Below, one piece after another: positions 63,424 to 64,000 of a stretch of 64,000 bases of DNA (its first letter is position 1; each line of letters begins with the position of its first letter). The notes below the pieces were generated by a model. It was not told the DNA's origin, made no database searches, and saw nothing but the letters and a program-made list of their open reading frames with translations. Source of the stretch: Chitinophagales bacterium (GTDB lineage Bacteria; Bacteroidota; Bacteroidia; Chitinophagales; LD1); NCBI GenBank assembly GCA_016787045.1, contig JAEUVA010000002.1, positions 186,001 through 250,000 on the forward strand. Direction: 5' to 3'. Made by a program: the position numbers and the translations under genes.

Positions 63424-64000
<577 letters not shown>

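Overview
This window looks like the chromosome of an uncultured or little-studied member of the Bacteroidota. The evidence is in the sequence. Several large secreted proteins end in type IX secretion (T9SS) sorting domains of both kinds, and SprB-type adhesin repeats are present. Promoters follow the Bacteroidota pattern (TTG, 19 bases, TAnnTTTG), purine-rich ribosome sites are scarce, and lineage-typical families occur (PUR-like DUF3276, HU-CCDC81 plus SPOR, a DUF4249-like lipoprotein, short RRM protein). The DNA is AT-rich and codon use looks even throughout. I see no insertion sequence, prophage, CRISPR array or plasmid module. Most of the window is ordinary core genome with dense short operons.

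Layout. 1-810: 5' part of a secreted protein gene, cut by the window edge. 893-3047: cinA, an Lrp/AsnC regulator, then a gap that holds an Lrp-type operator array, an unusual tRNA-like RNA and a 39-residue membrane protein. 3053-11741: secreted PhoD-like phosphatase and a 1,938-residue SprB-repeat adhesin. 11819-23703: scramblase-like protein, thiolase, coiled-coil membrane protein, DUF3276, purT, a possible glycosyltransferase, glutathione peroxidase, holB, a membrane protein, a POT peptide transporter, mtaB and a dihydrolipoyl acyltransferase. 23807-28252: 1,481-residue repeat protein. 28378-41796: lpxK (TTG start), purine nucleoside phosphorylase, lipoprotein, rlmB, SUMF1-domain protein, RRM protein, purC-folP, ftsK-lolA, a small membrane protein, gltX, an extremely acidic small protein and a B12-binding protein. 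41832-41904: initiator tRNA. 42036-56445: soluble TPR histidine kinase, cystathionine beta-synthase, two small lipoproteins with a YkgJ protein, rlmH, HU/SPOR protein, fadJ, TPR adenylate cyclase, mtgA, SRPBCC protein, membrane protein, psd-like, mlaF-mlaE. 56485-64000: T9SS type B protein, L,D-transpeptidase, ppk1, GluQ-like synthetase and the 3' end of katG.

How the genes fit together. Envelope upkeep is a recurring theme: lpxK, lolA, mlaEF, a Psd-like decarboxylase, mtgA, the L,D-transpeptidase and the SPOR protein. Five proteins are clearly or probably surface or secreted products of the T9SS route, whose machinery is not in this window. Translation and RNA modification genes (gltX, GluQ-like, mtaB, rlmB, rlmH, initiator tRNA) are scattered among them. 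Purine genes (purT, purC, pnp) are present but not clustered.

The most unusual locus is 2135-3047. An Lrp-family gene is divergent from a predicted 148-nt RNA. It has every cloverleaf landmark of a type II tRNA (acceptor, D arm, anticodon arm, T arm), but the variable region is 76 nt long with its own helices, and GUC stands at the anticodon position. Five TTGAT/ATCAA motifs separate the two genes. All assignments were made by reading the sequence; no database search was run.
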